A DNA stretch of 6,139 nucleotides from Candidatus Rokuibacteriota bacterium (lineage in GTDB: Bacteria > Methylomirabilota > Methylomirabilia > Rokubacteriales > CSP1-6), in the NCBI GenBank assembly GCA_016177555.1, contig JACOVB010000320.1, positions 1-6,139 on the forward strand, in the 5' to 3' direction. The notes under the pieces were generated by a model that worked only from the letters and a program-made list of their open reading frames with translations, searched no databases and was not told the origin of the DNA. Each line of letters begins with the position of its first letter. The stretch's first letter is position 1. Shown piece after piece: positions 5,009 to 6,139 of the stretch. The translations under genes and the position numbers were made by a program.

Positions 5009-6067
5009 ATGCCGCCGGACACGGCACCCGTCAGGCCCGACGAGGGGTTCGACGTGGCCGCCCTCGATGCGTACGTGCGTCCCCGGCTGCCCCGCGCCGA
5101 GGGCCCGCTCGAGATCGCCCAGTTCCCCGCCGGCCACTCGAATCTGACCTATCTCCTCCGCTACGGCGGCGACGAGTACGTGATGCGGCGCCCTCCGCTC
5201 GGCCCGCTGGTCCCGAAGGCCCATGACATGACGCGCGAGCACCGGGTGCTCGATGCGCTCTGGCCCGTCTTCCCTCCGGCCCCCCGCCCCTTCCTGCTCT
5301 GCGAGGACGCCGGCGTGATCGGCGCGTCCTTCTACGTGATGGAGCGGCGCCGGGGCGTGGTGATCCGGCGCGAGCTGCCGCCCGCGTGGGCGGACAACCT
5401 GGCCGTGCGCCGCACGCTGAGCGAGGCCCTGGTGGACGTGATGGTCGCCCTCCACGCCGTGGCCTTCCGGACCATCGGGCTGGGAGACCTCGGCCTCCCC
5501 GAGGGATTCATGCAGCGCCAGGTGACGGGATGGGCCGAGCGCTGGGAGCGCGCGCGCGACCGCGAGGTCCCCGCCATCGCGGCGCTGGCCGCCTGGCTGG
5601 GCGAGCGCGTCCCCCCACTGCGGGACGCGACGCTCGTCCACAGCGATCTCAAGCTCGACAACGTGATGTTCGATGCCCGCGACCCCGCGCGCGTCGAGAC
5701 CGTGCTCGACTGGGAGCTGTGCACGACCGGCGATCCGCTGGCCGATCTCGGCACACTGCTGGCCTACTGGACCTCCGAGGGCGACCCGGACGTGCGCGGC
5801 GGCCAGCCGCGCGAGATCTCGGAGCTGCCGGGCTTCTACACGCGCGACCAGATCGTCGAGCGCTACGCGGCCCGCACCGGACGCGACGTGTCGCGGATCG
5901 CCTTCTACGAGGTCTTCGCGCGCTACAAGACCGCGGTGGTCGTCCAGCAGATCTACATCCGCTGGAAGCGCGGCCAGACGCGCGACGAGCGCTTCGGCCT
6001 CATGGCCCCCCGGGTCGAGGCCCTGGCGCGCGCCGCCCTCGAGCAGGCCGAGCACTCGGGCCTCTAG
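5009..6067 (+). CDS. Phosphotransferase family protein, APH fold (ACAD10/11 N-terminal type)
   Basis: A 352-residue kinase-like protein. The N-lobe carries the loop FPAGHSNLTYLLRY (39-52), the strand YVMRRPPLG (57-65) and the helix glutamate in REHRVL (Glu77). The C-lobe has the catalytic loop LVHSDLKLDNVMFD (209-222: Asp213, Asn218) and the metal-binding Asp234 in VLDWELCTTGDPLADLG (232-248). YKTAVVVQQIYIRW (306-319) is typical of the subgroup related to ACAD10/11 and the levulinate-pathway kinase LvaA, which phosphorylate hydroxyacyl-CoA-type substrates. That makes lipid or acyl-CoA catabolism more likely than antibiotic resistance, but the substrate is not shown. No acyl-CoA dehydrogenase gene is in view. 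I chose ATG 5009; GTG 4979, in frame, would add ten residues. Neither has a clear ribosome site. The stop shares CTAG with the convergent gene on the right. Confidence 0.9.
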   Translation: MPPDTAPVRPDEGFDVAALDAYVRPRLPRAEGPLEIAQFPAGHSNLTYLLRYGGDEYVMRRPPLGPLVPKAHDMTREHRVLDALWPVFPPAPRPFLLCEDAGVIGASFYVMERRRGVVIRRELPPAWADNLAVRRTLSEALVDVMVALHAVAFRTIGLGDLGLPEGFMQRQVTGWAERWERARDREVPAIAALAAWLGERVPPLRDATLVHSDLKLDNVMFDARDPARVETVLDWELCTTGDPLADLGTLLAYWTSEGDPDVRGGQPREISELPGFYTRDQIVERYAARTGRDVSRIAFYEVFARYKTAVVVQQIYIRWKRGQTRDERFGLMAPRVEALARAALEQAEHSGL

Positions 6068-6139
6068 CCCGCGCGCCGCAGCGCGTCCATGAAGTCGCGG
6101 GAGAAGGTCCCCGCGTAGACCTCCTCCACCGGCCCCTGC
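6064..6139 (-). CDS. C-terminal end of an unidentified gene entering from the right edge
   Basis: The complement reads as an open frame ending QGPVEEVYAGTFSRDFMDAL, then RRAG and a TAG stop. Only 24 residues are in the window, too few to name a family. Coding is supported by strong GC third-position bias, a natural protein composition, and the convergent arrangement in which its stop and that of the phosphotransferase lie within one CTAG palindrome. The start is outside the window. Confidence 0.6.
   Translation of the reverse strand, partial: QGPVEEVYAGTFSRDFMDALRRAG

Noticed and set aside
3019..5022. A 667-codon open frame on the minus strand opposite polX
   Set aside because: It mirrors polX in a GC-rich codon phase. 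Its product is Arg/Gly/Asp/Leu-rich with no domain, while the plus strand carries every PolX motif.
4781..6055. A 424-codon minus-strand frame opposite the phosphotransferase
   Set aside because: Low-complexity His/Gly/Arg/Ala composition and no recognisable motif; the plus-strand frame has the full kinase catalytic loop.
5009..6067. Phosphotransferase as an aminoglycoside resistance gene
   Set aside because: The APH fold is shared, but the RRPP and YKTAVVVQQIY signatures point to the ACAD10/11 branch rather than resistance enzymes.
1..6139. CRISPR arrays, tRNA/rRNA genes, riboswitches, phage or defence islands
   Set aside because: No regularly spaced repeats, no cloverleaf or rRNA-like stretch, no conserved leader, and no integrase, toxin-antitoxin or nuclease-helicase cluster were seen on either strand.

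Overview
This is a 6.1 kb, very GC-rich bacterial segment with strong third-position GC bias, tightly packed genes, GTG starts and many long antisense shadow frames. The style and gene set (NUDT19-type Nudix, stand-alone PilZ, RidA-like protein, substrate-binding protein without a signal peptide, PolX with a PHP domain, ACAD10/11-type phosphotransferase) would suit an uncultured soil or subsurface lineage such as Rokubacteria/Methylomirabilota or a deltaproteobacterial relative. That placement is inference; nothing here is diagnostic.

Layout, left to right. Bases 1-126 read on the minus strand like the C-terminal part of a DDE transposase cut off at its 5' side. It abuts a short repeat-like element (129-178). 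A minus-strand Nudix hydrolase (187-984) is divergent from a plus-strand PilZ protein (1143-1436); the 158-bp spacer holds two perfect TTGACA boxes. A RidA-family gene (1543-2004) follows on the plus strand. It converges on a minus-strand two-gene unit: an unidentified 61-aa helical protein (2837-3022) whose stop overlaps the GTG start of a BtuF-like helical-backbone metal/cobalamin-binding protein (2022-2840). That unit is divergent, across only 62 bp, from a complete polX gene (3085-4821). A 187-bp spacer with a dubious small reading frame leads to a phosphotransferase of the APH/ACAD10-11 type (5009-6067). Its stop codon shares a CTAG palindrome with the stop of a convergent gene that enters from the right edge (6064-6139).

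The genes do not form one recognisable pathway. PolX suits gap filling and end processing in base-excision or break repair. The Nudix enzyme and RidA are housecleaning enzymes for CoA-type diphosphates and reactive enamines/imines. PilZ proteins usually answer to c-di-GMP. The phosphotransferase type is linked to hydroxyacyl-CoA catabolism. I see no convincing new multi-gene system. The points most worth a second look are the small gene coupled to a leader-less binding protein, the compact divergent promoter in front of polX, and the transposase/repeat junction at the left edge. No gap between supported features exceeds 190 bp.
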